Assembly: GCF_034258515.1 (NCBI RefSeq) | Contig: NZ_CP139438.1 | Location: 4,278,001 to 4,342,000, forward strand | Direction: 5' to 3' | Length of the DNA stretch: 64,000 bases | From: Pseudarthrobacter oxydans | Lineage (GTDB): Bacteria > Actinomycetota > Actinomycetes > Actinomycetales > Micrococcaceae | Translations under genes and position numbers: made by a program | In this document: piece after piece, positions 15,910 through 24,117 of the stretch | Position numbering within the stretch: position 1 is the first letter of the stretch | How the letters are laid out: each line of letters starts with the position of its first letter | The notes under the pieces: generated by a model | Seen by the model: the letters and a program-made list of their open reading frames with translations, nothing else | Database searches by the model: none | Told to the model about the DNA's origin: nothing

Positions 15910-18147
15910 CTAGGATGCATGGTGGTCCGCCGCGTCATGGACCACCAGCATGTCCTCGTCCAGCTCCCCGTCGGGGAAGAAGCAGGCGAAGCGTTGGTCC
16001 AGGGCGGGCAGCGGGTGCGCCGCCAAGGCCTGGGCCGCCGGCGACGGCGGTACAAGCTCCAGGGGTGGTTCAAGAGTCAGGCATTTTTCCTGCTTCGCCG
16101 CCGGCAGCGCTGCGAAAACGGGGCAGCGCGTGGCGAAGTTGCAGCCCTTGGGGGCGTCCAGCGGCGAGGGCAGCTCCCCCCGGAGAATGATGCGTTCCCG
16201 CGTGCGTTCCAGCTGCGGGTCCGGAACCGGGATGGCCGAGAGCAGGGCGCGGGTGTAGGGGTGGCGGGGGTTGTCGAACACGCGGTCCACCTCGCCGATC
16301 TCCACGATCTTCCCCAGGTACATCACGGCTACCCGGTTGGAGATGTGCCGGACCACGGAGAGGTCGTGGGCCACCAGAAGGTAGCTGAGGCCCAGTTCGG
16401 CGCGGAGCTTGTCGAGGAGGTTGATGACGCCGGCCTGGACGGAGACATCCAGGGCGGAGACAGGCTCGTCCAGGACAACGAGCTTCGGGTTCACGGCCAG
16501 GGCGCGGGCTATTCCGATGCGCTGGCGCTGGCCGCCGGAGAACTGGTTGGGGAAGCGGTTGACGTGGTCCGGCTGCAGGCCCACCAGCTTCATGAGCTCC
16601 ATGATGCGCTTCTTGATGGCCTGCCGGTCCATGCCCGCGTTCTGGAGCGGCTCGGCGAGCACTTCATAGACCGTGAATCGCGGATCCAGTGCGCCGGTGG
16701 GGTCCTGGAACACCATCTGGAGTTCACGGCGCATGGCGCTCTTGGTCCGGGCATCGGCGGCCTGCTTGTTGCTGATGCCGCCAATCACCACTTCGCCATC
16801 CTGGTCCTTGTGGAATTCCATGATTTCCAGCAGCGTGGTGGTCTTGCCTGAGCCGGACTCCCCCACGATGGAGAAGCACTCCCCTTCGCGGATATCGAAG
16901 GTCAGTCCGTCCACTGCCTTGATGGTGCCGATCCGCTTCTTGAGCAGCGCGCCCCGGGTCAGCGGGAAGTGTTTGCGCACGTCTTTGAGCTGCAGGACTG
17001 TTGAGCGCTCCGCCCGCGGGATGGCGTCGAAACGTGAGACGGGCACGGGCGGGGCGGCGAAGACATCGTGGGCATCAACGTCACCGCCCAGGGACTCCGA
17101 TTTGATGCAGGCCGCGCTGTGGTACGCGCTGCCCGGTACCGGGAGGAGCGCCGGTTCGCCGTCGAGGCACGCGTCCTCCGCGAGCGGGCAGCGGGGGGCG
17201 AACGAGCAGCCGGTGGGTGTGTGGACCAGGTTGGGCGGCATTCCCTCAATGGGGACCAGCGATGCCTTTTCCGCGACATCAACGCGGGGTACGGCGCCGA
17301 GCAGGCCCATGGTGTAGGGCATCCGCGGGTTGTAGTAGAGGTCATCCACTGCACCCGTCTCCACCGGCCTGCCGGCATACATCACCATGATGTCGTCAGC
17401 CATGCCGGCCACCACGCCGAGGTCGTGCGTGATCATGACGACGGCGGCGCCGGTCTCCTCCTGCGCGGTATGCAGCACCTCCAGCACCTGGGCCTGGATG
17501 GTCACGTCCAGGGCCGTCGTCGGCTCATCCGCGATGAGGACCCGCGGGTTGTTGGCGATGGCGATGGCGATCATCACCCGCTGGCGCATGCCGCCGGAGA
17601 ACTCGTGCGGGAAGGCCCTGAGCCGCTCCTTGGGGCTGGGAATGCCCACCATGGCAAGAAGTTCGACGGCGCGCGCCTCCTTCGCCTGCTTGCTCATGGT
17701 GGGGTTGTGGATGGTCAGCGCCTCGATGATCTGCGTGCCCACCGTGTAGACGGGCGTCAGGGAAGACAACGGATCCTGGAAGACCATGGCCAGCTCATTG
17801 CCGCGGTACCCGCACATGGCTTTGTCGCTGAGCCCCAGCAGTTCCTTGCCCTTGAGCCGGACCGAGCCGGTGACCTCGGCTGTGGCGGGGAGCAGGCCCA
17901 TGATGGCGAGGGACGTCACCGACTTGCCGGAGCCCGACTCACCCACGATGCCCAGCGTCCTTCCTGGCATCAGGTCGAAGTCCACTCCCCGGACGGCGTG
18001 CACCACGCCGTTCTCGGTGTTGAAGCGGACGTTCAGGTCCCGGACGGACAGGACTGCGTCCGTGGGCGCGTGCAGGCCCGCGACGTGCAGCCGCTCCACC
18101 GCTGACTGGGGCTGCCCAACCGGACCGGCGGCAGTTTCGCTGCTCAT
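15910..18147 (-). CDS. Fused two-domain oligopeptide ABC transporter ATPase (OppD-OppF)
   Basis: A 745-residue ATPase with two complete nucleotide-binding domains in one chain. Domain 1 has Walker A GIVGESGSGKSVTS, signature FSGGMRQRV and Walker B VLIADEPTTALD, with the peptide-family Cys-rich tail (CSFAPRCPLAEDAC). Domain 2 has SIVGESGSGKTTTL, FSGGQRQRIGIARAL and LVVLDEPVSALDVSVQ, with CNFATRCPVF. It powers uptake at the cytoplasmic face. The ATG at 18147 overlaps the upstream permease stop as ATGA and has GGGGAA upstream. Fusion of the D and F ATPases occurs in some Actinobacteria and is common in annotated dipeptide/glutathione systems. Confidence 0.95.
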   Translation of the reverse strand: MSSETAAGPVGQPQSAVERLHVAGLHAPTDAVLSVRDLNVRFNTENGVVHAVRGVDFDLMPGRTLGIVGESGSGKSVTSLAIMGLLPATAEVTGSVRLKGKELLGLSDKAMCGYRGNELAMVFQDPLSSLTPVYTVGTQIIEALTIHNPTMSKQAKEARAVELLAMVGIPSPKERLRAFPHEFSGGMRQRVMIAIAIANNPRVLIADEPTTALDVTIQAQVLEVLHTAQEETGAAVVMITHDLGVVAGMADDIMVMYAGRPVETGAVDDLYYNPRMPYTMGLLGAVPRVDVAEKASLVPIEGMPPNLVHTPTGCSFAPRCPLAEDACLDGEPALLPVPGSAYHSAACIKSESLGGDVDAHDVFAAPPVPVSRFDAIPRAERSTVLQLKDVRKHFPLTRGALLKKRIGTIKAVDGLTFDIREGECFSIVGESGSGKTTTLLEIMEFHKDQDGEVVIGGISNKQAADARTKSAMRRELQMVFQDPTGALDPRFTVYEVLAEPLQNAGMDRQAIKKRIMELMKLVGLQPDHVNRFPNQFSGGQRQRIGIARALAVNPKLVVLDEPVSALDVSVQAGVINLLDKLRAELGLSYLLVAHDLSVVRHISNRVAVMYLGKIVEIGEVDRVFDNPRHPYTRALLSAIPVPDPQLERTRERIILRGELPSPLDAPKGCNFATRCPVFAALPAAKQEKCLTLEPPLELVPPSPAAQALAAHPLPALDQRFACFFPDGELDEDMLVVHDAADHHAS

Positions 18148-19133
18148 GAGGCGTTCCCCTTTACGCGGGTTTTCAGGGCGGTGCGTTTCCTGGCGCTGCC
18201 GGATGAACTTGAGCTGGGGTCGAAGGCGTCCCGCAGGCCGTCGTTCATCATGGCCAGGGACCCGGTGAGGAGGAACATGACGGTCAGCGGCACCCAGAAC
18301 ATCCAGGGGAAGGTCTGCACCTGGGACGTGGCGCCGCCGATCAGCACGCCGAGGCTCACATCCGGAACCTTGATGCCGATGCCGATGAAGGAGAAGGCCA
18401 CTTCCGCGAGGATGGCACCGGTAACGCCGCGGGTGATGTCCAGGACCAGCAGCGATCCGATGTTGGGGACCAGGTGCCGCCACACGATCCTGCGCGCCGG
18501 GACGCCCATGTACTGGGCGGCCTTGACGAAGTCCCGCTGCATCAGTGACATGGACATGGACCGGATCAGCCGTGCCGTGCCCATCCAGCTGAAGACGAGC
18601 AGCACGATGATGAGCAGCAGCCACGACGGCAGGTTCCGCCTGAGCCCCTCACCTCCGCCGCTGGTGGCCACCGCCACTACCAGGAGGGCCGGCATCATGA
18701 TGAGCGCTTCCAGGATGAAGAGCATCACCTTGTCCACCTTGCCGCCGAAGTAGGCCATGGTGCAGCCGTAGACGGCGGCGACGAGGACAGAAACGAGACC
18801 GACGATCAGGCCGATCAGGATGGAGATCCGCGTGCCTTCCACCGTCATCGCGTAGAGGTCTATGCCCGCCTGGGAGGTCCCCAGGAAGTGCTCGGCCGAC
18901 GGCGGCATGCCGATGTTGAAGGGGTCGATGGTTTCCTTGTCCCATTGGGTGAAGTATCCGCCCACAAAGGAAAAGAGGGTCAGGGCAAGGAAGATGCCAA
19001 GGCCCGCCACGGCCGTCTTGTTCCGCATGAAGCGGCGGAAGATGATGGTGTTCTTGCCAATGACGACGTCGGCGTTCTCCAGGTGCGCGTCCTGCGCGAC
19101 GGCGGCCGGATCCACTGCATTGAGGTTGGTCAC
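18144..19133 (-). CDS. Oligopeptide ABC transporter permease, OppC-like
   Basis: A 329-residue inner-membrane permease. An N-terminal cytoplasmic segment leads to the RRFMRNKTAVAGLGIF motif of the OppC N-terminal domain, then five further TM helices with the EAA loop (AAQYMGVPARRIVWRHLVPN) that contacts the ATPase. The start is GTG at 19133, two bases after the previous stop. It pairs with the OppB-like gene upstream to form the translocation channel. Confidence 0.94.
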   Translation of the reverse strand: MTNLNAVDPAAVAQDAHLENADVVIGKNTIIFRRFMRNKTAVAGLGIFLALTLFSFVGGYFTQWDKETIDPFNIGMPPSAEHFLGTSQAGIDLYAMTVEGTRISILIGLIVGLVSVLVAAVYGCTMAYFGGKVDKVMLFILEALIMMPALLVVAVATSGGGEGLRRNLPSWLLLIIVLLVFSWMGTARLIRSMSMSLMQRDFVKAAQYMGVPARRIVWRHLVPNIGSLLVLDITRGVTGAILAEVAFSFIGIGIKVPDVSLGVLIGGATSQVQTFPWMFWVPLTVMFLLTGSLAMMNDGLRDAFDPSSSSSGSARKRTALKTRVKGNAS

Positions 19134-19135
19134 GG

Positions 19136-20119
19136 CTACTGCACCCGCACTCTCGGGTCAACAAGGGTGGTGGCGAAATCCGCCAGGATGGCGCCCAGGG
19201 CGAAGATGACCGAACCGTACGCCAGGGTGGCGGTGGCGGCATTCACGTCCTGGAGCGAGATGGCGTCGATGCTCCACGAACCCACGCCCGGCCACGCGAA
19301 GATCTTCTCGGCGAAGAAGCCGCCGGCAAAGATGGCCGGGATGGTGAAGGCGATGCTTTGGGCCACCGGGATGAAGGAGACGCGCAGTGCATGCCGGGAG
19401 ATGGCCTGGTTGCGGGTGAGCCCCTTGGCGCGGGCCGTCCGGACGAAGTCCGCGTTAACGTTGTCCAGGAGGTACTGGCGCTGGGCGATCTGGTAGGACC
19501 CCCAGCCCACCAGTGTGATGGCCACCGTGGGAACGGCGTAGTGCGCGAGCATGTCGATGAACTGGGCCCAGCCCGGCTCTATGCCGGGTGTGGAGATGCC
19601 GGTGACGAAGAAGATGCGCTCGCCCACGGTTTCGTTGATGTTAATGGCACCCAGCTGCACCAGGAAGTAGGCAATCGGGGCGGGAACGATGTAGGCAAGG
19701 TAGCTGTACGAAGTGATGGCCCGGTCCTGGAACTTGTACTGGCGTGCGGCCGAGTAGACCCCCAGGGCCACGCCGATCACCAGCGTCAGGATGATGGAGG
19801 CCAGGAAGAGCCGCGTGGAGATCCAGACACGGTCTCCGAACTCGGCGTTGATGAAGGCGCCGTTGGGGCTCCGGCCCCAGTCCCAGCGAGTCACGATCCC
19901 GGTCAGCCATTCGACGTACCGTTCCCACGGGCTGAGGTCTGGATCGAGGCCCTTCAGCCGCATGGAGTTTGCCACCTGCTCGGGGGTGGGGCGGGGAATC
20001 CGTTCCTGCTCAAGCAGCGCGGGCTTCAGGGAACTGACCGCCAGGAAATACCCGGCCGAGGTAGTCAGGAAGATCATGAAGATGTACGTGATGCCGCGCT
20101 TGGCGAGGTACCTGAGCAT
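19136..20119 (-). CDS. Oligopeptide ABC transporter permease, OppB-like
   Basis: A 327-residue inner-membrane permease and the first gene of the four-gene operon. It opens with the OppB-type MLRYLAKRGITYIFMIFLTT helix, has a periplasmic loop after TM1, and carries the EAA motif FVRTARAKGLTRNQAISRHA. In contrast to most OppB proteins the loop after TM1 is long (about residues 30-90). Gene order B-C-DF-A with the binding protein last is the reverse of E. coli but is frequent in Actinobacteria. Confidence 0.94.
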   Translation of the reverse strand: MLRYLAKRGITYIFMIFLTTSAGYFLAVSSLKPALLEQERIPRPTPEQVANSMRLKGLDPDLSPWERYVEWLTGIVTRWDWGRSPNGAFINAEFGDRVWISTRLFLASIILTLVIGVALGVYSAARQYKFQDRAITSYSYLAYIVPAPIAYFLVQLGAININETVGERIFFVTGISTPGIEPGWAQFIDMLAHYAVPTVAITLVGWGSYQIAQRQYLLDNVNADFVRTARAKGLTRNQAISRHALRVSFIPVAQSIAFTIPAIFAGGFFAEKIFAWPGVGSWSIDAISLQDVNAATATLAYGSVIFALGAILADFATTLVDPRVRVQ

Positions 20120-20476
20120 GGGGCGCTATTTCCGTTTCGCCGCCACGGGCCGGGGGAAGGAGCACAGCGGTATCCACTGGCGCGCCGGGTTCTTGGCCCT
20201 GTCAACAATCACGTGCTGGATCCTTCCGTCATCCCCGGTTCAGCGGGGGTTGTGCCGCGTCATCGGGTCCTCCACCAGCGGGTAGCTGGCCTCCCGCAGC
20301 CTTGGCAGGCCAGGTCCTGATGGACTATGTCGCGGGTCACATTCCAGAGGAAACTATCACAAGCCCCGAGCGAAAATGCGGGCGGACGCCCGGAAAGCTA
20401 CCCGCCCGTATCAGATCGTTATGAATAAGTTTGTGAAGTTCGTGTGACTGGACGGCCGGCACGAAACTGGCGTAAT
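20120..20476. other. 357-base intergenic region upstream of the opp operon
   Basis: No credible gene is seen here. The region holds the opp promoter, and its most AT-rich part is about 20340-20440. On the minus strand TTCACA (near 20430) followed 18 bases later by TGATAC is a possible promoter, but it is weak. I see no clear riboswitch, palindrome or RNA gene. Confidence 0.4.
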
Positions 20477-21085
20477 CTACGCGCCGCGGACCACCCGTGT
20501 GACAAGCTCCCGCCACGAAGCCGCCAACCGTTCGGGGGTAACTCCGTGCACCCTCACCAGGGTCAGCAGCCGCTCCGGATCAAGGGTTGCGCTCAAGGAT
20601 CCCGCCATCAGCCAGGGGTCGGGCTCGAATCCCTCGTCCCGGAGCAGCACCTCGATATGGCGGTGCCAGAGCGCCGCGGGAGGCGCTTCGAAGCGGCCCC
20701 GGGCTGCGTTCTCCGCCGCGAGCACAAGCTCGCCGAATTCCATCACGTAGGCGATTCTTTCGGCACCGAACGCGATGAGCCGTTCCAGCCCCGGAGCGCC
20801 CGGCCCAAGCGGCGGCGGTCCAAACATGAAGCGCGCCTGGAAGGCAGCCTCCGATTCACTCAGGAGGGTAAGCATCAGCCCGGCCCGGCTGCCAAACCGG
20901 CGGAAGACAGTGCCTTTGCCCACACCGGCGTGTTCAGCGAGCCGGTCCATGGTCAAGCCCTGGGCGCCGCACTCCTCAATAAGTTCCTGCGCAGCCTTCA
21001 GCAGGCGTTCCCGGTTCCGCGCGGCGTCGCTGCGTTCAGGGGAGGGCTCCGGGGTCAGGCCGGGCCGCAGTGGGATGAAGCTCAC
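20477..21085 (-). CDS. TetR family transcriptional regulator
   Basis: A 202-residue repressor. The HTH is LTMDRLAEHAGVGKGTVFRR followed by FGSRAGLM (about 45-72). The C-terminal ligand domain resembles the TetR_C group common in actinobacterial oxidoreductase regulators. The GTG at 21085 is taken as start because the frame upstream is antisense to the neighbouring reductase. It is divergent from the NAD(P)H-FMN reductase and an 11-4-11 palindrome lies between the two starts, so it very probably represses both genes. The ligand is unknown; the partner suggests a quinone, nitro compound or electrophile. Confidence 0.9.
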   Translation of the reverse strand: MSFIPLRPGLTPEPSPERSDAARNRERLLKAAQELIEECGAQGLTMDRLAEHAGVGKGTVFRRFGSRAGLMLTLLSESEAAFQARFMFGPPPLGPGAPGLERLIAFGAERIAYVMEFGELVLAAENAARGRFEAPPAALWHRHIEVLLRDEGFEPDPWLMAGSLSATLDPERLLTLVRVHGVTPERLAASWRELVTRVVRGA

Positions 21086-21110
21086 ATCAGCTATTCTAAG
21101 GCCCGGGAAT

Positions 21111-21136
21111 AATAAGCGGACTACGGTCCGTTTATT
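21111..21136. promoter_or_regulatory. TetR operator between the regulator and the FMN reductase
   Basis: AATAAGCGGAC (21111-21121) and GTCCGTTTATT (21126-21136) form an inverted repeat with one mismatch around the 4-base centre TACG. A CGGAC-x4-GTCCG core is typical of operators bound by this TetR group. It lies 26 bases upstream of the tetR start. Confidence 0.8.
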
Positions 21137-21208
21137 CTGGTGAAGGCAGTAACTGCCCCAGCTTTCTAACGGCAGCGGCCCTCCCGCAGCCCTGATCCAG
21201 GAGTTCCC

Positions 21209-21766
21209 ATGACCAAGAGCACCGTCCTCACCCTCGTCGGCAGCCTCCGCGCCGACTCCACCAACCAGAAACTTGCCGAGGCAATCCAGCTGAACGCACC
21301 GGAGCAGGTGGACGTGGTGATCCACGAGAGCCTGGGCAACATTCCGTTCTACAACGAGGACATCGACGTCGAGGGCCAGGTGCCCGAGGCGGCTGCCGCG
21401 CTGCGCGCCGCCGCCAATGAGGCGGACACGCTGCTGCTCGTCACTCCGGAGCACAACGGCACGGTGCCGGCCGCCCTGAAGAACGCCATCGACTGGCTGT
21501 CCCGCCCCTTCGGCGCCGGCGCCCTCGCCGGCAAGCCCACCGCCGTCGTCGGAACTGCCTTTGGCCAGTACGGCGGGGTCTGGGCCCAGGACGAGGCCCG
21601 CAAGGCTGCAGGCATCGCCGGCGCCCGGGTTCTCGAGGACGTCAAGCTCGCCGTGCCCGGCTCCATGGTGCGCTTCGCTGAGATCCACCCGAAGGACGAC
21701 GCTGAGGTGGTGGAGCAGATCAAGGGTGTGTTCGACGCCCTCGCGGCCGCCCGGCCGGCAGCCTAG
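21209..21766 (+). CDS. NADPH-dependent FMN reductase family protein
   Basis: A 185-residue flavodoxin-like protein. The FMN phosphate loop is LVGSLRADSTNQKLAE (about 10-25) and the second signature is LLVTPEHNGTVPAALKNAID, then WLSRPFGAGALAGKPTAVVG. The family reduces FMN, quinones, azo dyes or chromate using NAD(P)H in the cytoplasm. The tight pairing with a divergent TetR and shared operator suggests an inducible detoxification enzyme. A strong hairpin ends the transcript. Confidence 0.92.
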   Translation: MTKSTVLTLVGSLRADSTNQKLAEAIQLNAPEQVDVVIHESLGNIPFYNEDIDVEGQVPEAAAALRAAANEADTLLLVTPEHNGTVPAALKNAIDWLSRPFGAGALAGKPTAVVGTAFGQYGGVWAQDEARKAAGIAGARVLEDVKLAVPGSMVRFAEIHPKDDAEVVEQIKGVFDALAAARPAA

Positions 21767-21783
21767 CCAGCTGGCCGTCCGCG

Positions 21784-21813
21784 GTGCCCGGTGCAGAGAT
21801 CTGCGCCGGGCAC
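21784..21813 (+). terminator. Terminator after the FMN reductase
   Basis: A 12-bp stem with one G-T pair (21784-21795 with 21802-21813) closes on GAGATC and is followed by TTCGGTTT. Confidence 0.7.
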
Positions 21814-21878
21814 TTCGGTTTAACGCGGCGGCCGCTCCCGCTCTGGCTGCCGCATCCGATCGTTGCTAGCGTGACGGA

Positions 21879-23123
21879 ATGAGCCCGTCGAAGACCCCGG
21901 CCGAGACCCTTTCCATTGCCGGGACAGAAGTCCGCATCTCAAGCCCCGACAAGATGGTGTTCCCGGAACCGGGGCTGACGAAGCTGGACCTGGTGCGGTA
22001 CTACCTTTCCGTCGCGGAGGGCGCACTGCGCGGTGCAGGCGGGCGGCCGATGGTCCTCAAGCGCTTCCCCAAGGGCATCGGCGCAGAGCCGTTTTTCCAG
22101 AAGCGCGTGCCGGAAAACCACCCGGACTTCATTGACACCGCAACACTGCACTACGCGTCCGGGACATCGGCCGAAGAGGCGGTCATCCGGGACGCCGCCG
22201 GCCTGGCCTGGGTGGTGAATCTCGGGTGCCTGGACCTTAACCCGCATCCCGTGCGCGCCGAGGACCTGGAGCACCCCGATGAGCTCCGCGTGGACCTTGA
22301 CCCGATGCCGGGCGTGGACTGGTCGCAGATCGTCGACGTCGCCTATGTGGCGCGGGAGGTGCTCGACGACGTCGGCCTGGCGGGGTGGCCAAAAACCAGC
22401 GGCTCGCGCGGGCTCCACATCCTGGTGCGGATCGCGCCGCAGTGGTCCTACCGTGACGTCCGGCTCGCCGCAGAGACCCTCGCCCGTGAGGTTGAGAACC
22501 GCGCTCCGGGCCTGGCCACCGCGCGGTGGTGGAAGGAGGAGCGCGGTGAGAGTGTGTTTGTGGACTTCAACCAGAACGCCAAGGACCGCACCGTGGCATC
22601 GGCCTACTCGATCCGACCCCTGCCCGACGCCCGGGTCTCCACGCCGTTGACGTGGGATGAAGTCCGCTCCGCCCGGCCCGAACAGTTTACGGTCCTAACA
22701 GTGCCCGGGCGCTTCGCTGATATGGGCGACCCCCACGCGGGGATCGACGACGCCGTGGGCACCCTGGATGCACTCCTGGCCCTGGCTGCCGAGCTGGGAC
22801 CCGCCGAGAAGGCGCCGCGTGCCGGGGACGGCTCCGGCCGCCGGCAATCGGTGATGCCGCTCATCGAAGTGGCCCGGACCAGGACCAAGCCCGAGGCGCT
22901 GGCCGCCCTTGGGGAGTGGAAGTCCCGGCATGCCGGCCTTGTCCAAGACCTCCATCCAGCAGACGTCATGGTGGACGGGATGCGCGGATCGAGCTCGCTC
23001 TGGTACCGGGTGCGGGTGAACCTGCAGCACGTCCCGGAGGCGGAGCGCCCGGAGCAGGAGGAACTCATTGCGGACTACGATCCATGGGAGGGCAGGGTAT
23101 GGCCGGGCCAGCCGACGTCCTGA
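21879..23123 (+). CDS. Stand-alone LigD-type DNA primase-polymerase (PrimPol)
   Basis: A 414-residue archaeo-eukaryotic primase-fold polymerase of the LigD polymerase family, which fills gaps and adds ribonucleotides during non-homologous end joining. The catalytic DxD is in DELRVDLDPMPG (Asp139 and Asp141), the third acid is in VFVDFNQNAKDRTVASAYSI, and KTSGSRGLHI (about 172-181) is the conserved nucleotide-binding stretch. No ligase or phosphoesterase domain is attached, as in mycobacterial PolD1/PolD2 rather than full LigD. The last 100 or so residues extend past the catalytic core. No ku gene is adjacent. The likely role is repair or lesion-tolerant synthesis; confidence in the family is high. 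Confidence 0.93.
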   Translation: MSPSKTPAETLSIAGTEVRISSPDKMVFPEPGLTKLDLVRYYLSVAEGALRGAGGRPMVLKRFPKGIGAEPFFQKRVPENHPDFIDTATLHYASGTSAEEAVIRDAAGLAWVVNLGCLDLNPHPVRAEDLEHPDELRVDLDPMPGVDWSQIVDVAYVAREVLDDVGLAGWPKTSGSRGLHILVRIAPQWSYRDVRLAAETLAREVENRAPGLATARWWKEERGESVFVDFNQNAKDRTVASAYSIRPLPDARVSTPLTWDEVRSARPEQFTVLTVPGRFADMGDPHAGIDDAVGTLDALLALAAELGPAEKAPRAGDGSGRRQSVMPLIEVARTRTKPEALAALGEWKSRHAGLVQDLHPADVMVDGMRGSSSLWYRVRVNLQHVPEAERPEQEELIADYDPWEGRVWPGQPTS

Positions 23124-23250
23124 CTGCGGCGCTGCCTGCCGCGCTCCCGTGACCAACTCTTATCCCAACCGGTACCTTCCCGGCATTCCCGCTCCAAAAC
23201 CCCGGCCGTAACGTTAATCCACCGGACCGGACAAGGATTGCGGTGCAGGC

Positions 23251-24021
23251 ATGCCAGCAGGGTGGAATGCAGGAGAACGCAGGGCCAGGCTGCGGGCAGC
23301 AGCAGTGGCCAGCCTCACGCTTCCATTGTGGCTCGGCGCCTGCGTAGTCCAGGCCCCCCAGGAGCCCAGGCAGGCGCCTTCCGCCCCGCTGGCAGTCAAC
23401 AGGGGCGCGACGGCAGAAGCCCCGCAGTCCCTTACCCCCGCACCGCAGCCCCGGGACGCCGCGCCGCCGGAGGCTCCCGCCGTGCCGCCGGACTCATCCG
23501 GCCCCGCTGCCGGACCGGACGCGCCGGCTACATCCGTTCCGGCAACCGGCAGCTCCGAAGCCGGGGCGGCGCAAGCTGGGCTCCCGGACGGCACCATCCA
23601 TGGCGAATCCGAGGCCGGCACGGTCACCGCGTACTACGTGCTCGTGGACGACGGCGGCAGGAACGGAGTGCGCTTTGGCTGCAATGACAGCCTGGTGGGC
23701 ATAGCCCACGCCGGCCCTGCCGCGGAGGCGCTTCCTGCTGCCATCGGCGCGCTGCTGGACCCGCCCGGGGAGGCGCTGTCCGAGCATGAACCGAAGGCCT
23801 ACAACGCCCTGTCCGGGTCGCGGCTGAAGTTCCTTTCCGGCAGCTTCGACGGCACCACCGTCACGGTGTACCTCACCGGCGTCCTTAGGCCCGGAGGGAC
23901 CTGCGATGTGCCCCGCATGGAAGCACAGCTCACGCAAACAGCCGTAGCGGCCGCCGACGCCATCAGGGCAGAGATCTACGTGAACGGACGCAGCCTGGCG
24001 GAGGCGCTGGAGCTCGACTAG
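23251..24021 (+). CDS. Putative lipoprotein with GerMN-like C-terminal domain
   Basis: A 256-residue secreted protein. An arginine-rich N-terminus and hydrophobic helix lead to a lipobox at LGACVVQ (Cys about 31). Residues 35-110 are Pro/Ala/Ser-rich and probably a disordered wall-spanning linker. The globular part (about 115-256) has the alternating strands of a GerMN-type domain (VTAYYVLVDDGG, LSGSFDGTTVTVYLTG, then a C-terminal helix and IRAEIYVNGRSLAEAL), and two cysteines (in RFGCNDS and GGTCDV) could form a disulphide. The domain call is by likeness only. It stands between the PrimPol and an aminotransferase with no operon link. Confidence 0.65.
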   Translation: MPAGWNAGERRARLRAAAVASLTLPLWLGACVVQAPQEPRQAPSAPLAVNRGATAEAPQSLTPAPQPRDAAPPEAPAVPPDSSGPAAGPDAPATSVPATGSSEAGAAQAGLPDGTIHGESEAGTVTAYYVLVDDGGRNGVRFGCNDSLVGIAHAGPAAEALPAAIGALLDPPGEALSEHEPKAYNALSGSRLKFLSGSFDGTTVTVYLTGVLRPGGTCDVPRMEAQLTQTAVAAADAIRAEIYVNGRSLAEALELD

Positions 24022-24077
24022 GGCTGCCCTGCTTCCAAGGGCCGGGCACACAACCCGGGTGACTCATTGATATACAG

Positions 24078-24098
24078 GTGTTGCTTTTTAGGCAACAC
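24078..24098. promoter_or_regulatory. Palindrome upstream of the aminotransferase gene
   Basis: GTGTTGC (24078-24084) and GCAACAC (24092-24098) are a perfect inverted repeat around 7 bases. It ends 19 bases before the GTG start and overlaps the likely promoter, so it is an operator candidate. Confidence 0.55.
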
Positions 24099-24105
24099 TC
24101 CGCGG

Positions 24106-24111
24106 TATCCT
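24106..24111 (+). promoter_or_regulatory. Candidate -10 element for a leaderless aminotransferase mRNA
   Basis: TATCCT lies only 6 bases upstream of the GTG at 24118; TTGCTT (24081-24086) at 19 bases is a possible -35. If used, transcription would begin at or next to the start codon, as in the many leaderless mRNAs of Actinobacteria. TATACA at 24071-24076 is an alternative. Confidence 0.4.
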
Positions 24112-24117
24112 GATGAT

